From the NCBI RefSeq assembly GCF_000690905.1, contig NZ_JMCL01000044.1, positions 1 to 54,339 of the forward strand: a DNA stretch of 54,339 nt, written 5' to 3'. The notes under the pieces are model-generated. The model was not told the DNA's origin and did not search any database. It saw nothing but the letters and a program-made list of their open reading frames with translations. Source of the DNA: Pseudomonas sp. Ant30-3 (lineage in GTDB: Bacteria; Pseudomonadota; Gammaproteobacteria; Pseudomonadales; Pseudomonadaceae). This document shows positions 1-12,375 of this stretch, one piece after another (the first letter of the stretch is position 1; each line of letters begins with the position of its first letter). Made by a program: the position numbers and the translations under genes.

Positions 1-330
1 TGGCGGTTAGCGCTCCGTCGGGAGGCTGAGCGCAGGTTCTGCGCAGTGGGCAACCCGGCAAGGATGCCGGGTTAGCTGCCCCCGGCCATGGATGGCCGAT
101 GGCAGCGGGCCCACGGAGCAGGACCGGAGCGAAGGCATGGCGAGCACTAGCGAGCCACCGGACGTCAGGGGCAAGAGCGCTTGGTTACTTGGCGCTTCTC
201 CAAGTGACCCGCCGTAAGGGCGGAACCAATAGCCGCCATCACCGAAGAAACGGATATGCACACCGACAAAACCCTAGGTGCCTAAGACATGGCCATCGCC
301 GGCAGGCCAGCTCCCACAGTGGACCGAGTA
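1..330. repeat. Dispersed Pseudomonas intergenic repeat with stacked palindromes
   Basis: No convincing gene is seen here. The stretch contains the inverted repeat AACCCGGC/GCCGGGTT (52-73) and a compound palindrome at about 75-107, where GCTGCC and GGCAGC enclose CGGCC/GGCCG. It ends near 300-320 with a REP-like tail resembling the gaps elsewhere in this window. The text resembles a repeat I remember from many P. fluorescens and P. putida intergenic regions, where open frames are often annotated as spurious small proteins. That identification is from memory; the palindromes are seen directly. Bases 331-375 hold nothing further. Confidence 0.55.
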
Positions 331-375
331 CACCCTCGATCCCCTGGCAGCTCAGAATCCAACATTAAACATTCT

Positions 376-831
376 TCATGTTTTGGGTTTGGCATGCGCC
401 GCCAACCGCTCCAGCGCCGCGCGCAGATTGGGATCACTGATCCCGTCCGCCGTCGCCTGAATCGTCGCCGCCGCATCGGTCGACAAATCCATCGTATGCC
501 CCACCGCCCCCTGCGGAACGGTCGGCGGCTGAACCTTGAACAATATCCGCGTCAAACTCGCAAACTCATCAAACACCTGCAATTGCCGCTGCAACCGCTT
601 CTGCTGATACCGCAAGCGAGTGGCCCAATGGCCGTCAGTGACAATCAACAGCAAACTGCCCTCGCGCCACGACGCCACATGGCAATGCTCACGCGCGGCA
701 GGCTGCAATTGGCTTTCCACCAGGCGCTGTAAATGACCCAGGCGTTGAGCGTGGCTGAAGATGGCTTTCAGCGGTTTGGCTTCGCGAAGCAGAACGGCGG
801 GTGCTCTGGCCGTAAGAGGGCGAAATGCCAT
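376..831 (-). CDS. dciA: DUF721 / DciA-family replicative helicase loader protein
   Basis: A 151-residue basic protein of the DUF721 family. Family members with the DciA role help load the DnaB helicase in bacteria that lack DnaC or DnaI. The frame stays open upstream to 918, but I prefer the ATG at 831 because CAGG lies 9 bases before it and the protein then starts MAFRPLTARAP, as DUF721 proteins do. The conserved DUF721 core, with its WREGSLLLIV and WATRLRYQQ segments, lies at roughly residues 45-85. The C-terminal tail is less conserved. In PAO1, as I recall, the homologue also sits between lpxC and secA on the opposite strand to secA. The family is clear; the helicase-loading role is by homology. 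Confidence 0.8.
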   Translation of the reverse strand: MAFRPLTARAPAVLLREAKPLKAIFSHAQRLGHLQRLVESQLQPAAREHCHVASWREGSLLLIVTDGHWATRLRYQQKRLQRQLQVFDEFASLTRILFKVQPPTVPQGAVGHTMDLSTDAAATIQATADGISDPNLRAALERLAAHAKPKT

Positions 832-1138
832 GATCAGACACCTGAAGTAACAGAGCGGCCATGTTAGCAGAAAGCGTCTGACCCGCCCGACCCATTGCAT
901 TGCGCCGGCTTTACTCATTAAATCAACGACTAACTTCTTACGCGTGCGGCTTGAAGTTCGGCAAAAAGCCCCTATTTTAAGTGAGCCCCGTTACAGCGCT
1001 GTGCCAGCATCGTGGAATAACGCCACTTTCCTCACCACCGTTTCCGGGTAGAATGCTCGTTCGCATGCGGCCATGAGGGCTGCTCGGGCGACTCACGGGG
1101 CCGCCCTCCATCCCTTTAGTGTGGAAGATCCTGCCGAT

Positions 1139-3874
<2,736 letters not shown>

Positions 3875-3995
3875 AACCCGTTCCGTAAGCTGAAATACCC
3901 GCGCCGCGACCGGCCACAGCCGTCGCGGCGTTTTGCCATTCAAACCACCGTTATCCCAGTAAGCGGTGCTGACCTCATTGATAAGGAGCGCATTC

Positions 3996-5213
3996 ATGGC
4001 TGTTGGTCTTGGTCCTTTACCAACGTTGCACCCGGTTGCCGGTTTTGAACTCGGTATCGCCTCGGCCGGCATCAAGCGCCCGGGGCGCAAGGATGTCGTG
4101 GTCATGCGTTGTGCCGAAGGTTCCACGGTTGCGGGCGTGTTCACCCTGAATGCTTTTTGCGCCGCGCCGGTGATTCTGGCCAAGCAACGTGTGCAAGGCC
4201 CGGTGCGTTACCTGCTGACCAACACCGGCAACGCCAATGCGGGTACTGGCGAACCAGGCCTGGCCGCCGCTGAGAGCACCTGCGCAAAACTGGCTGAGTT
4301 GACCGGCGTCGACGCCAGCCTGGTGCTGCCGTACTCCACCGGCGTCATCGGCGAGCCGCTGCCGGTCGAGAAAATCGAAGGCGCGCTGCAGGCCGCTCTT
4401 GACGACCTGTCGGTGAATAACTGGGAAGCTGCCGCCACCGGTATCATGACCACCGACACGCTGCCCAAAGGCGCGAGCCGCCAGTTCCAGCATGACGGCG
4501 TGACCATCACCGTCACTGGCATCAGCAAAGGCGCGGGCATGATTCGTCCGAACATGGCGACCATGCTCGGTTACATCGCAACTGACGCCAAAGTCGCGCG
4601 CGATGTGCTGCAAGACCTGCTGCTGGACGGCGCCAACAAGTCGTTCAACCGCATCACCATCGACGGCGACACCTCGACCAACGACTGCTGCATGCTGATC
4701 GCGACCGGTCAGGCAGCATTGCCGGAAATCACCTCGGCAAGCGGTGAGCTGTTCGCCAAGCTGAAGCAAGCTGTATTCGAAGTGTGCATGGACGTGGCCC
4801 AGGCCATCGTCCGCGACGGCGAAGGCGCAACCAAGTTTGTCACTGTACAAGTCAACGGCGGCGGCAATCATCAGGAGTGCCTGGATGTCGGTTACACCGT
4901 CGCCCACTCGCCACTGATCAAGACGGCGCTGTTCGCCTCTGACCCGAACTGGGGCCGGATTCTGGCAGCCGTCGGCCGTGCCGGCGTACCGAACCTGGAC
5001 GTAAGCAAGATCGACGTGTTCCTCGGCGATGTCTGCATCGCCAGCCGAGGCGCCCGCGCCGCGACCTATACCGAAGCCCAGGGCGCCGCGGTGATGCAAC
5101 AGGAGGAAATCACCATTCGCATCGAGCTGGGACGCGGCGATTGCAGCGAAACCATCTGGACCACGGATTTGTCCCACGAGTACGTGAAGATCAACGCTGA
5201 GTATCGTACTTAA
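3996..5213 (+). CDS. argJ: Arginine biosynthesis bifunctional protein ArgJ
   Basis: A 405-residue glutamate N-acetyltransferase / amino-acid acetyltransferase. It recycles acetyl groups from N-acetylornithine to glutamate and can also acetylate glutamate from acetyl-CoA, in arginine biosynthesis. The autocleavage site is visible as [16 protein letters not shown] at about residues 180-195. Cleavage before the Thr of ATML yields the alpha and beta chains, and that Thr becomes the nucleophile. The start at ATG 3996 follows AAGGAG with good spacing. Length matches the family. As I recall, secA-argJ order is conserved in Pseudomonas. No terminator is evident between them, but the 121-base gap leaves room for its own promoter. 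Confidence 0.97.
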   Translation: MAVGLGPLPTLHPVAGFELGIASAGIKRPGRKDVVVMRCAEGSTVAGVFTLNAFCAAPVILAKQRVQGPVRYLLTNTGNANAGTGEPGLAAAESTCAKLAELTGVDASLVLPYSTGVIGEPLPVEKIEGALQAALDDLSVNNWEAAATGIMTTDTLPKGASRQFQHDGVTITVTGISKGAGMIRPNMATMLGYIATDAKVARDVLQDLLLDGANKSFNRITIDGDTSTNDCCMLIATGQAALPEITSASGELFAKLKQAVFEVCMDVAQAIVRDGEGATKFVTVQVNGGGNHQECLDVGYTVAHSPLIKTALFASDPNWGRILAAVGRAGVPNLDVSKIDVFLGDVCIASRGARAATYTEAQGAAVMQQEEITIRIELGRGDCSETIWTTDLSHEYVKINAEYRT

Positions 5214-5237
5214 CGCTTTCTAGACCGAGTCGTCTCA

Positions 5238-5373
5238 TTCGCGAGCAGGCTCGCTCCCACAGGGATCTCAGTGAACACAGAAGTTGCGTTGCTGCAGAAT
5301 CCCCTCAGGGTTCTCCAGTGAACACAAAAGGTGCTTGCTGCAGAATCTAATGTGGGAGCGAGCCTGCTCGCGA
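5238..5373. repeat. REP palindrome pair plus a duplicated 31-base segment
   Basis: Two inverted REP units, GCGAGCAGGCTCGCTCCCAC (5241-5260) and its reverse complement (about 5352-5371), bracket a gap between argJ and the GST gene. Between and overlapping them are two direct copies of a segment starting GTGAACACA and ending GCTGCAGAATC, at 5271-5302 and 5318-5348, which differ at a few bases. Confidence 0.8.
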
Positions 5374-5432
5374 TGGTGGACTGCCAGTCACCACTCAGAC
5401 TGGCTTGTTTCCTTCATCAAAAGGTCCCGAAC

Positions 5433-6065
5433 ATGAGCCTGCACCTGATCATCGGCGACAAACTGTATTCTTCCTGGTCCCTGCGCGGCGCTTTGGCCCT
5501 TGAACTGGCCGGCGCTACTTACACCGAAGAGTTGATCAAACTCAACCAGCCCGACACCCGCGAACAGCTGCTCAGGCATTCGCCCACCGCGAAAGTCCCG
5601 CTGCTGAAAACCGAACACGGGACCATCGCCGATTCCCTGGCGATTGCCGAATACCTCGCAGAACAGTTTCCCGACGCGCATCTCTGGCCCGCAGACGTTG
5701 CGGCCCGTGCCCAGGCGCGTTCAGCCTGTGCGCAAATGCACAGCGGTTTTTTCGCGATGCGCAGCAACATGCCCTTCGACCTCAGTCACGACGCACCGCT
5801 GTCGCCAGTGCCGACTGAGGTGCAGACCGACATCGACCGCATGCTGGCGTTGTGGGCCGAGTGCCGCGCCGCCGCCAGCGAAAGCGGTCCGTTCCTGTTC
5901 GGTCGGCCAACTCTCGCCGATGCGTTCTTTGCCCCGATCGCCGTGCGCCTGCGTACCTATCAGGTAACGGTGTCCGACGAAGGCGAGGCTTACATCAACA
6001 CGATCTATCAGTGGCCCGCCTTCAAGGCGTGGCAACAGGCAGGTCTGCAGGAGGTCGGGCAGTGA
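5433..6065 (+). CDS. Glutathione S-transferase family protein
   Basis: A 210-residue cytosolic GST-fold protein. The N-terminal thioredoxin-like domain covers about residues 1-80, with KLYSSWSLRG near the start in the glutathione-site region and a DSLAIAEYL segment that typically holds the gamma-glutamyl group. An all-helical C-terminal domain follows. ATG 5433 follows AAAGGT, and upstream in-frame codons run through a REP sequence, so they are unlikely to be translated. The stop overlaps the GTG of the next gene by 4 bases, so the two are probably translationally coupled. The natural substrate cannot be told from sequence. Confidence 0.88.
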   Translation: MSLHLIIGDKLYSSWSLRGALALELAGATYTEELIKLNQPDTREQLLRHSPTAKVPLLKTEHGTIADSLAIAEYLAEQFPDAHLWPADVAARAQARSACAQMHSGFFAMRSNMPFDLSHDAPLSPVPTEVQTDIDRMLALWAECRAAASESGPFLFGRPTLADAFFAPIAVRLRTYQVTVSDEGEAYINTIYQWPAFKAWQQAGLQEVGQ

Positions 6066-7012
6066 AACGAGTCCACGTAGCCGCCGCTGTCATCCGCGAT
6101 GATCACGGCAAAATCCTCATCGCCCGCCGTGCCGATTCCCAGCATCAGGGTGGGCTTTGGGAGTTCCCTGGCGGCAAGGTCGAGGCGGATGAATCGGTCG
6201 AGATCGCGCTGGCCCGCGAACTTCAAGAGGAATTGGGGATTGCGGTCAGTGCCGCCCGCCCGTTGATCAAGATTCACCATGACTACCCGGACAAGCAGGT
6301 GTTGCTGGATGTCTGGGAAGTCTCGGCTTTTACCGGCGAGCCCCACGGCGCCGAAGGTCAGCCGCTGGAATGGGTGGCCCCGCGTGATTTGCCCAACTAC
6401 GAATTTCCGGCTGCCAATCAGCCGATCGTCGCGGCGGCGCGCTTGCCTGCGCAATATTTGATCACCCCGGAAGACCTGGAAACGCCGGCGCTGTTGCGCG
6501 GCATTCAGAAGGCCATCGCCGGCGGCATCAAACTGATCCAGCTCAGGGCACCGAACGGCTACGACCCGAAATACCGTGATCTGGCGGTGGACGCGGCGGG
6601 GCTTTGCGCCGGCAAGGCACAACTGATGATCAAAGGCCCCTTCGAATGGTTGGGCGATTTCCCCTCGGCCGGCTGGCACATCACCTCGGCGCAACTGCGC
6701 AAGTACGCTGCCGCCGGACGGCCGTTGCCCGCCTCACGCTGGTTGGCGGCGTCCTGCCATAACGCTGAAGAGTTGGCGTTGGCGGAGCAGATGGGTGTGG
6801 ACTTCGTGACCTTGTCGCCGGTGCAAAAGACCCGGACGCATCCGGAGGCACAGCCGTTGGGGTGGGGGCAGGCTTCGACCCTGATCGAAGGGTTCAGCAA
6901 ACCGGTGTTCCTGCTCGGTGGTGTGGGCCCTGATGAGCAGGAGAAAGCCTGGGCGGCCGGGGCACAAGGTGTCGCAGGGATTCGCGCATTTTGGCCTGAT
7001 TCTTTGGTGTAG
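6062..7012 (+). CDS. Nudix hydrolase fused to a thiamine-phosphate-synthase-like domain
   Basis: A 316-residue two-domain protein starting at GTG 6062, overlapping the GST stop. Residues about 1-130 are a MutT-type Nudix hydrolase, with the full Nudix box GGKVEADESVEIALARELQE followed by ELGI. MutT-type enzymes hydrolyse 8-oxo-dGTP and similar oxidised nucleotides. Residues about 140-316 are a TIM-barrel resembling ThiE/TenI, ending in a glycine-rich phosphate-binding segment (LLGGVGP...GVAGIRAFW). The same fusion exists in PAO1 as I recall and is usually annotated as Nudix family. Whether the ThiE-like half is catalytic is unknown; classic ThiE is normally encoded elsewhere. Confidence 0.9.
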   Translation: MKRVHVAAAVIRDDHGKILIARRADSQHQGGLWEFPGGKVEADESVEIALARELQEELGIAVSAARPLIKIHHDYPDKQVLLDVWEVSAFTGEPHGAEGQPLEWVAPRDLPNYEFPAANQPIVAAARLPAQYLITPEDLETPALLRGIQKAIAGGIKLIQLRAPNGYDPKYRDLAVDAAGLCAGKAQLMIKGPFEWLGDFPSAGWHITSAQLRKYAAAGRPLPASRWLAASCHNAEELALAEQMGVDFVTLSPVQKTRTHPEAQPLGWGQASTLIEGFSKPVFLLGGVGPDEQEKAWAAGAQGVAGIRAFWPDSLV

Positions 7013-7022
7013 TTGCTGGCCT

Positions 7023-7098
7023 CTTCGCGAGCAGGCTCGCTCCCACAGGGTTTGTGGCGTAGACAGATCCAATGTGGGAGCGAGCCTGCTCGCGAAAG
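7023..7098. repeat. Inverted REP palindrome pair
   Basis: CTTCGCGAGCAGGCTCGCTC (7023-7042, followed by CCAC) and its inverted partner TGTGGGAGCGAGCCTGCTCG (7073-7092, followed by CGAAAG) lie between two convergent genes. This is the same REP class as at 5238, 20442 and 31436. Confidence 0.85.
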
Positions 7099-7116
7099 TG
7101 GCTTTACAAGCGCGGG

Positions 7117-7698
7117 TTATTCCTGAGGCTTCACCGCCGCCTGCCAAAAAATCTCGGCCACCCCCTGCCGCTTGGCAATCACCCGCGCCACAACAAACAG
7201 CAAATCCGACAACCGATTAATATACGCCAAACCCACCCCGGTCAATGGTTCGACCGCGTTTAAATGCTGACACCGCCGCTCGGCACTGCGCGCCAGGCTG
7301 CGGCAAACATGCGCCTGAGCAATCAACGTCGAACCACCCGGCAGGATGAAATTCTCCAGCGGCCCCAGCTCCTCATTCCACACATCAATCGCCGCCTCCA
7401 GACGCTCAATCTCCGGAGTACTCAAGGCCTGATATTCCGGCATGGCCAATTCGCCGCCGAGATCGAATAATCGATGCTGGCACGGCGCCAACACCTTGAT
7501 CACTTCCTCCAACCCTGGATAGACAGGCAATTCCACCGCCAATCCGGCCAACAAAACGCCGACCTGACTGTTCAGCGTATCGACTTCGCCGATCGCTTCG
7601 ATGCGCGGATGGTCCTTGGGTACGCGGCGGCCGTCGCCCAGTCCGGTCTCGCCTTTGTCGCCGGTGCGGGTGTAAATCTTCGACAAGCGAAAGCCCAT
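7117..7698 (-). CDS. PduO-type cob(I)alamin adenosyltransferase
   Basis: A 193-residue ATP:cob(I)alamin adenosyltransferase of the PduO/MMAB class, which makes adenosylcobalamin from ATP and reduced cobalamin. The N-terminal signature is clear: KIYTRTGDKGETGLGDGRRV, then a DTLNS motif. A helical core ends in SERRCQ-like and YINRLSDLLFVVAR motifs that line the ATP and cobalamin sites. The start ATG 7698 lies 2 bases after the stop of the upstream sensor kinase gene, so the two are very probably cotranscribed. The enzyme class is secure; the reason for pairing with a kinase is not known. Confidence 0.93.
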   Translation of the reverse strand: MGFRLSKIYTRTGDKGETGLGDGRRVPKDHPRIEAIGEVDTLNSQVGVLLAGLAVELPVYPGLEEVIKVLAPCQHRLFDLGGELAMPEYQALSTPEIERLEAAIDVWNEELGPLENFILPGGSTLIAQAHVCRSLARSAERRCQHLNAVEPLTGVGLAYINRLSDLLFVVARVIAKRQGVAEIFWQAAVKPQE

Positions 7699-7700
7699 GG

Positions 7701-9737
7701 TTACCTCGATGATGGATTGAGTTCTTCAGAAACCAGCGGAGCGCTCGCCAGGGGGAGGCGCAGGGTGAAGCAGGTGCCTTGGCCCAGCGATGATTGCACT
7801 TCCATCTGGCCTTTGTGGTTGTTAGTGATAATGAAGTACGAAACCGACAGGCCAAGCCCGGTACCTTGGCCGATTTCCTTGGTAGTGAAAAACGGCTCGA
7901 AGGTGCGTTTGCGCACGTTTTCACTCATGCCAATGCCGTTGTCTTCCACCTGGATTTCCGCCCACGGCGGGTTCAACCGGGTGCGCAGGATAATTTTCCC
8001 CGGCTCCCGGTCATCTTCGCGCTGGTGAATGGCTTGCGCGGCGTTTTTCAACAGGTTGAGCAGCACCTGCTCGAGTTCGTTGGCGGTACCCGGTACCGGC
8101 CCCAATGCGGGATCGAATTGGCGAATGATGGCTTGGCCCTTGAAGTCGAAACCAATCGCCAGGTCAAAGTCATTGCCGGCAATTTCCACTGCCTGGTCGA
8201 TCAATGCCGGCAAGTCGCAGGGCGCCATCTGCCGGGTGCTGCGGCGGCTGAAGCTGAGCATGTGCGTGACGATTTTCGCCGCGCGGGCGCCGGCCTGCTG
8301 GATACCGTCCAGCAGCTGCGGCACTTCGCGTGCCTGCAGGTATTGGTTCACGGTGTCCAGCTCAATGCCAACCAGTTCGGCTTGCTCAAGGTTTTTCGGC
8401 AGGTCGGAAGACAAGCGGCGGCGAATGTTTTGCACGTTGTGCAGGATTGCCCCCAACGGGTTGTTGATTTCATGGGCCATGCCTGCGGCGAGCCCCCCCA
8501 CAGAGAGCATTTTTTCTGATTGCACCATCATTTCTTCCAGCGACAGACGCTGGGTGATGTCGTCGATCCGGATCACCACACCGCGCCCGGCACCGCCCAT
8601 CAGTGGGTAGAACGTCAGCGCGTAGTGCTTCGGCTCTTCATCCTTGAACCAGGTGACGCGTTCGATTTTGGCCACCGTGTGCTGCTCCACGGTCTGCTTG
8701 AGCTGCGGCAAAAACGGCTTGAGCGGTTCGAAGGCGAGGAAGATCGGTTGATTCAACGCTTCGTCGAGGCGCGTGCCAGACAAGGCGCTGGCTTCCTGAT
8801 TCCACTGCGTGACATAAAGTTGCTCGTCGAGAGCGATGAGCGCGGAGGGCATCGAGTCGATGATGCTATTCAGGTAATTCTGGAAACCGGTGAGTTTCTT
8901 CTCGATCTTGCTGCGCACCTGGACTTCGAGTTCCAGCTTGCGGTTGGTGTGGCGGGTTTCCTCGGCCAGGCCCTGAGCCTGGTCATACGCGGCCTGGGAG
9001 TCGTCGCGAGCGCGTTTGAGCTGGTGCTCCCGGGCTTCGATGCGCGTGAGCATCGTATTGAACGCTTCGGCGAGACTGCCGATTTCATCGTGATTGCCGC
9101 GCGAAGCCCGCAGTGCGTAGTTCTCCTCGCGAGTGACCTGCCGGGAGAGCTCTTCCAGCTGATGGATCGGTCGGGTGATCAGCCGTTTGATCTGTCGGGC
9201 GATCACCATCCACAGCAGCACGCTGAAGATCAAAATGCCGAGACTGGCGGTCAGGGTGCCGGTGTAAAACGCCATCGGGAGTTCGCTGCTGGCCACCAAT
9301 AACAGATGGCCAGGCGCCGTGCCGGGGCGGGGCAGGGTGATGATCTGATTACTGCGAAACTCAGTGGCCTGCCAGGATTCGATCTGCCGGTAGTGGCTCG
9401 GCAGTCTCAGTTTTTCGCCGTTTTGCAGTTGCGCCAGACGTTCACCCTGGCCGTCATAAAGAGCGGCCGCGCGCAGCGGAGAATAACTGTTGAGTTCGTT
9501 GAGCAGACGTTCGGCGCTCTGCGGCGATTCAAGTGCGTCGGCAATCAGGCTCGGGTTGGAAACCAGCCGGCCAATGGTCTGCAGGGCCTGCGGCGCCATG
9601 CTTTCCTGGGAGATGTAATACGCGGCACTGATAAAGGTCAGGTTGGCGACCAGCAGGACAGTGGTCAACAGCACCAACAGCGCGGCCAGGAGTTTCTGGC
9701 CGACCGGTAGATTTTCAAGACGCTGGCGCAGTGGCAT
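7701..9737 (-). CDS. Membrane sensor histidine kinase (HAMP-PAS-HisKA-HATPase)
   Basis: A 678-residue inner-membrane sensor kinase. A first membrane segment is at about 15-38, then a periplasmic domain of about 125 residues, a second membrane segment at about 168-190 (LTASLGILIFSVLLWMVIA), HAMP, coiled coil, a PAS domain at about 290-400, the phospho-accepting His in GMAHEINNPLG, and an HATPase domain with N box (LLNLLKNAAQAI), G1 (VEDNGIGM) and F/G2 boxes (FEPFFTTKEIGQGTGLGLS). No response regulator gene is adjacent in this window, so it is an orphan kinase here. It lies 45 bases after panE and 2 bases before the adenosyltransferase. Stimulus and partner are unknown. Confidence 0.92.
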   Translation of the reverse strand: MPLRQRLENLPVGQKLLAALLVLLTTVLLVANLTFISAAYYISQESMAPQALQTIGRLVSNPSLIADALESPQSAERLLNELNSYSPLRAAALYDGQGERLAQLQNGEKLRLPSHYRQIESWQATEFRSNQIITLPRPGTAPGHLLLVASSELPMAFYTGTLTASLGILIFSVLLWMVIARQIKRLITRPIHQLEELSRQVTREENYALRASRGNHDEIGSLAEAFNTMLTRIEAREHQLKRARDDSQAAYDQAQGLAEETRHTNRKLELEVQVRSKIEKKLTGFQNYLNSIIDSMPSALIALDEQLYVTQWNQEASALSGTRLDEALNQPIFLAFEPLKPFLPQLKQTVEQHTVAKIERVTWFKDEEPKHYALTFYPLMGGAGRGVVIRIDDITQRLSLEEMMVQSEKMLSVGGLAAGMAHEINNPLGAILHNVQNIRRRLSSDLPKNLEQAELVGIELDTVNQYLQAREVPQLLDGIQQAGARAAKIVTHMLSFSRRSTRQMAPCDLPALIDQAVEIAGNDFDLAIGFDFKGQAIIRQFDPALGPVPGTANELEQVLLNLLKNAAQAIHQREDDREPGKIILRTRLNPPWAEIQVEDNGIGMSENVRKRTFEPFFTTKEIGQGTGLGLSVSYFIITNNHKGQMEVQSSLGQGTCFTLRLPLASAPLVSEELNPSSR

Positions 9738-9782
9738 CAGGTTTTTCGCTGCAGAGGAACAAGTGGCCAGCGTAGCCGCTGC

Positions 9783-10736
<954 letters not shown>

Positions 10737-10763
10737 TCACAGTGAATGATCGGAAAGACCCGT

Positions 10764-10769
10764 TATAAT
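10764..10769 (+). promoter_or_regulatory. -10 element (TATAAT) ahead of yajQ
   Basis: A perfect TATAAT hexamer lies 71 bases before the yajQ start, in the divergent yajQ-panE gap. No strong -35 hexamer sits at the right distance, so the promoter call rests mainly on the -10. Confidence 0.5.
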
Positions 10770-10840
10770 CAGCGCGGATTTTAACCGCAAGCCAGGCATG
10801 TTCGATCAACATCGAACGCGCCCTTTACTGGAGAGATTAC

Positions 10841-11326
10841 ATGCCGTCGTTCGACGTGGTATCCGAACTGGACAAACACGAAGTCACCAACGCGGTGGAA
10901 AACGCCGTCAAGGAACTCGATCGTCGTTATGACCTGAAAGGCAAAGGCACCTTCGAATTCAAGGAAAAAGACCTCACCGTCAACCTGACCGCTGAAGCCG
11001 ATTTTCAGCTCGAAGCGATGATTGAGATCCTCAAGCTGGCGCTGGTCAAGCGCAAAATCGACGTGCAGTGCCTCGAAGTCAAAGACGCCTATGCGTCGGG
11101 CAAGTTGATGAAGCAGGAAGCTGTCTTGAAGGAAGGCATCGACAAGGAGCTGGCGAAGAAGATCGTTGCTCACGTCAAGGATGCCAAGCTCAAGGTGCAA
11201 GCTTCCATTCAGGGTGAACAAGTACGCATTACCGGCAAGAAACGTGACGATCTGCAGGAAGCGATTGCCGCCCTGCGCGCCAAGACGTTCGACATGCCGC
11301 TGCAATTCAACAACTTCCGCGACTGA
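10841..11326 (+). CDS. yajQ: YajQ family cyclic-di-GMP-binding protein
   Basis: A 161-residue cytoplasmic protein of the YajQ family (duplicated ferredoxin-like fold). It starts [15 protein letters not shown], and residues around [14 protein letters not shown] and [15 protein letters not shown] are typical. Family members bind c-di-GMP or nucleotides and act in regulation; the Xanthomonas homologue is a c-di-GMP effector. A GGAGAG ribosome-binding site precedes ATG 10841. It is followed, 130 bases on, by an mscS-type gene on the same strand, an order also found in PAO1 as I recall. Confidence 0.95.
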   Translation: MPSFDVVSELDKHEVTNAVENAVKELDRRYDLKGKGTFEFKEKDLTVNLTAEADFQLEAMIEILKLALVKRKIDVQCLEVKDAYASGKLMKQEAVLKEGIDKELAKKIVAHVKDAKLKVQASIQGEQVRITGKKRDDLQEAIAALRAKTFDMPLQFNNFRD

Positions 11327-11456
11327 CTGCTCAGCCGGAACCTCTCGGCGTTTTCGGCGTCCGAGGCCCAAGTAACAGCGGGCAATGGTTGAGCCTCCGG
11401 GCTCGACCTTCTGCCGCTCATTTTTTGCCGGGTAGCCGGAAATCAGGAGAACGTAA

Positions 11457-12299
11457 ATGGATTTGAATGCTGAAGTGGATCACCTGGTCAAGGCGTCCCA
11501 AGCCTGGATCCCGATGTTGATGGAATACGGCAGCCGCGTCCTGCTGGCCGTCATCACGCTGGCCATCGGCTGGTGGTTGATCAACAAGGTAACGCAGAAG
11601 CTGGGCGGTCTGCTCGCACTGCGCAATGCCGACCTGGCACTGCAAGGATTTATCAGCAGCCTGGCGAATATCATCCTCAAGGTGTTGCTGATTGTCAGCG
11701 TAGCTTCAATGATCGGTGTGGAAACCACCTCATTCGTGGCCGCGATTGGTGCGGCGGGTCTGGCCATCGGCTTGGCCTTGCAAGGTAGCCTGGCGAACTT
11801 CGCCGGTGGCGTGCTGATTCTGCTGTTCCGTCCGTTCCGCATTGGAGACTGGATCGAAGCGCAGGGTGTGTCCGGCACCGTCGACAGCATCCAGATCTTC
11901 CACACCGTGCTGCGCACGGGTGATAACAAGACCATCATCATGCCTAACGGCAATCTGTCGAACGGCATCATCACCAACACCAATCGTCAGCCAACGCGCA
12001 AAGTTGTATTTGATGTGGGTGTGGATTACGAGGCGGATCTGCAGAAGGCCCGTGAAGTATTGCTGGACTTGGCCAAAGACTCCCGGATTTTGTCTGATCC
12101 AGCGCCGGAGGCAGTTATTTCTACCTTGGGTGACAGTTCCATTACGGTATCACTGCGGGTGTGGGTGAAAACTGCAGACTACTGGAGTGTGATGTTCATG
12201 TTCAATGAACAGGCGCGTGACCGCTTGAAAGCGGCCGGTATCGATATTCCGTTCCCGCAACGCGTGATTCGTGTGGTTCAGGAGTCGGCAGTGCAGTAA
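11457..12299 (+). CDS. mscS: Small-conductance mechanosensitive channel, MscS family
   Basis: A 280-residue inner-membrane channel of minimal MscS length that releases solutes on hypo-osmotic shock. Three membrane segments are seen at about 25-47, 62-82 and 87-125. The third is the glycine/alanine-rich pore helix AAIGAAGLAIGLALQGSLAN with the FAGGVLIL continuation. Then comes the beta domain (RPFRIGDWIEAQGVSGTV), the conserved IIMPNG motif, and the alpha/beta C-terminal domain. ATG 11457 follows an AGGAGAACGTAA context. A bidirectional terminator lies just downstream. The family is sure; PAO1 has several MscS paralogues, so the symbol is by closest length. Confidence 0.92.
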   Translation: MDLNAEVDHLVKASQAWIPMLMEYGSRVLLAVITLAIGWWLINKVTQKLGGLLALRNADLALQGFISSLANIILKVLLIVSVASMIGVETTSFVAAIGAAGLAIGLALQGSLANFAGGVLILLFRPFRIGDWIEAQGVSGTVDSIQIFHTVLRTGDNKTIIMPNGNLSNGIITNTNRQPTRKVVFDVGVDYEADLQKAREVLLDLAKDSRILSDPAPEAVISTLGDSSITVSLRVWVKTADYWSVMFMFNEQARDRLKAAGIDIPFPQRVIRVVQESAVQ

Positions 12300-12317
12300 G
12301 CAAAAAACAGGCAACAA

Positions 12318-12349
12318 AAAAGGCCCATCCGAAGATGGGCCTTTTTGTT
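12318..12349. terminator. Bidirectional rho-independent terminator between mscS and oprD
   Basis: An A-rich run, then the stem AGGCCCATC / GATGGGCCT closed by a CGAA loop, then TTTTTGTTT. The A and T flanks on both sides make it usable by the convergent mscS and oprD transcripts. Confidence 0.9.
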
Positions 12350-12375
12350 TGTTATCGCAAATTAACTGCTTGCGA

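Noticed and set aside
5238..7098. Repeated palindromes considered as a CRISPR array
   Set aside because: Units occur as inverted pairs with irregular spacing, with no direct-repeat array, leader or cas genes.
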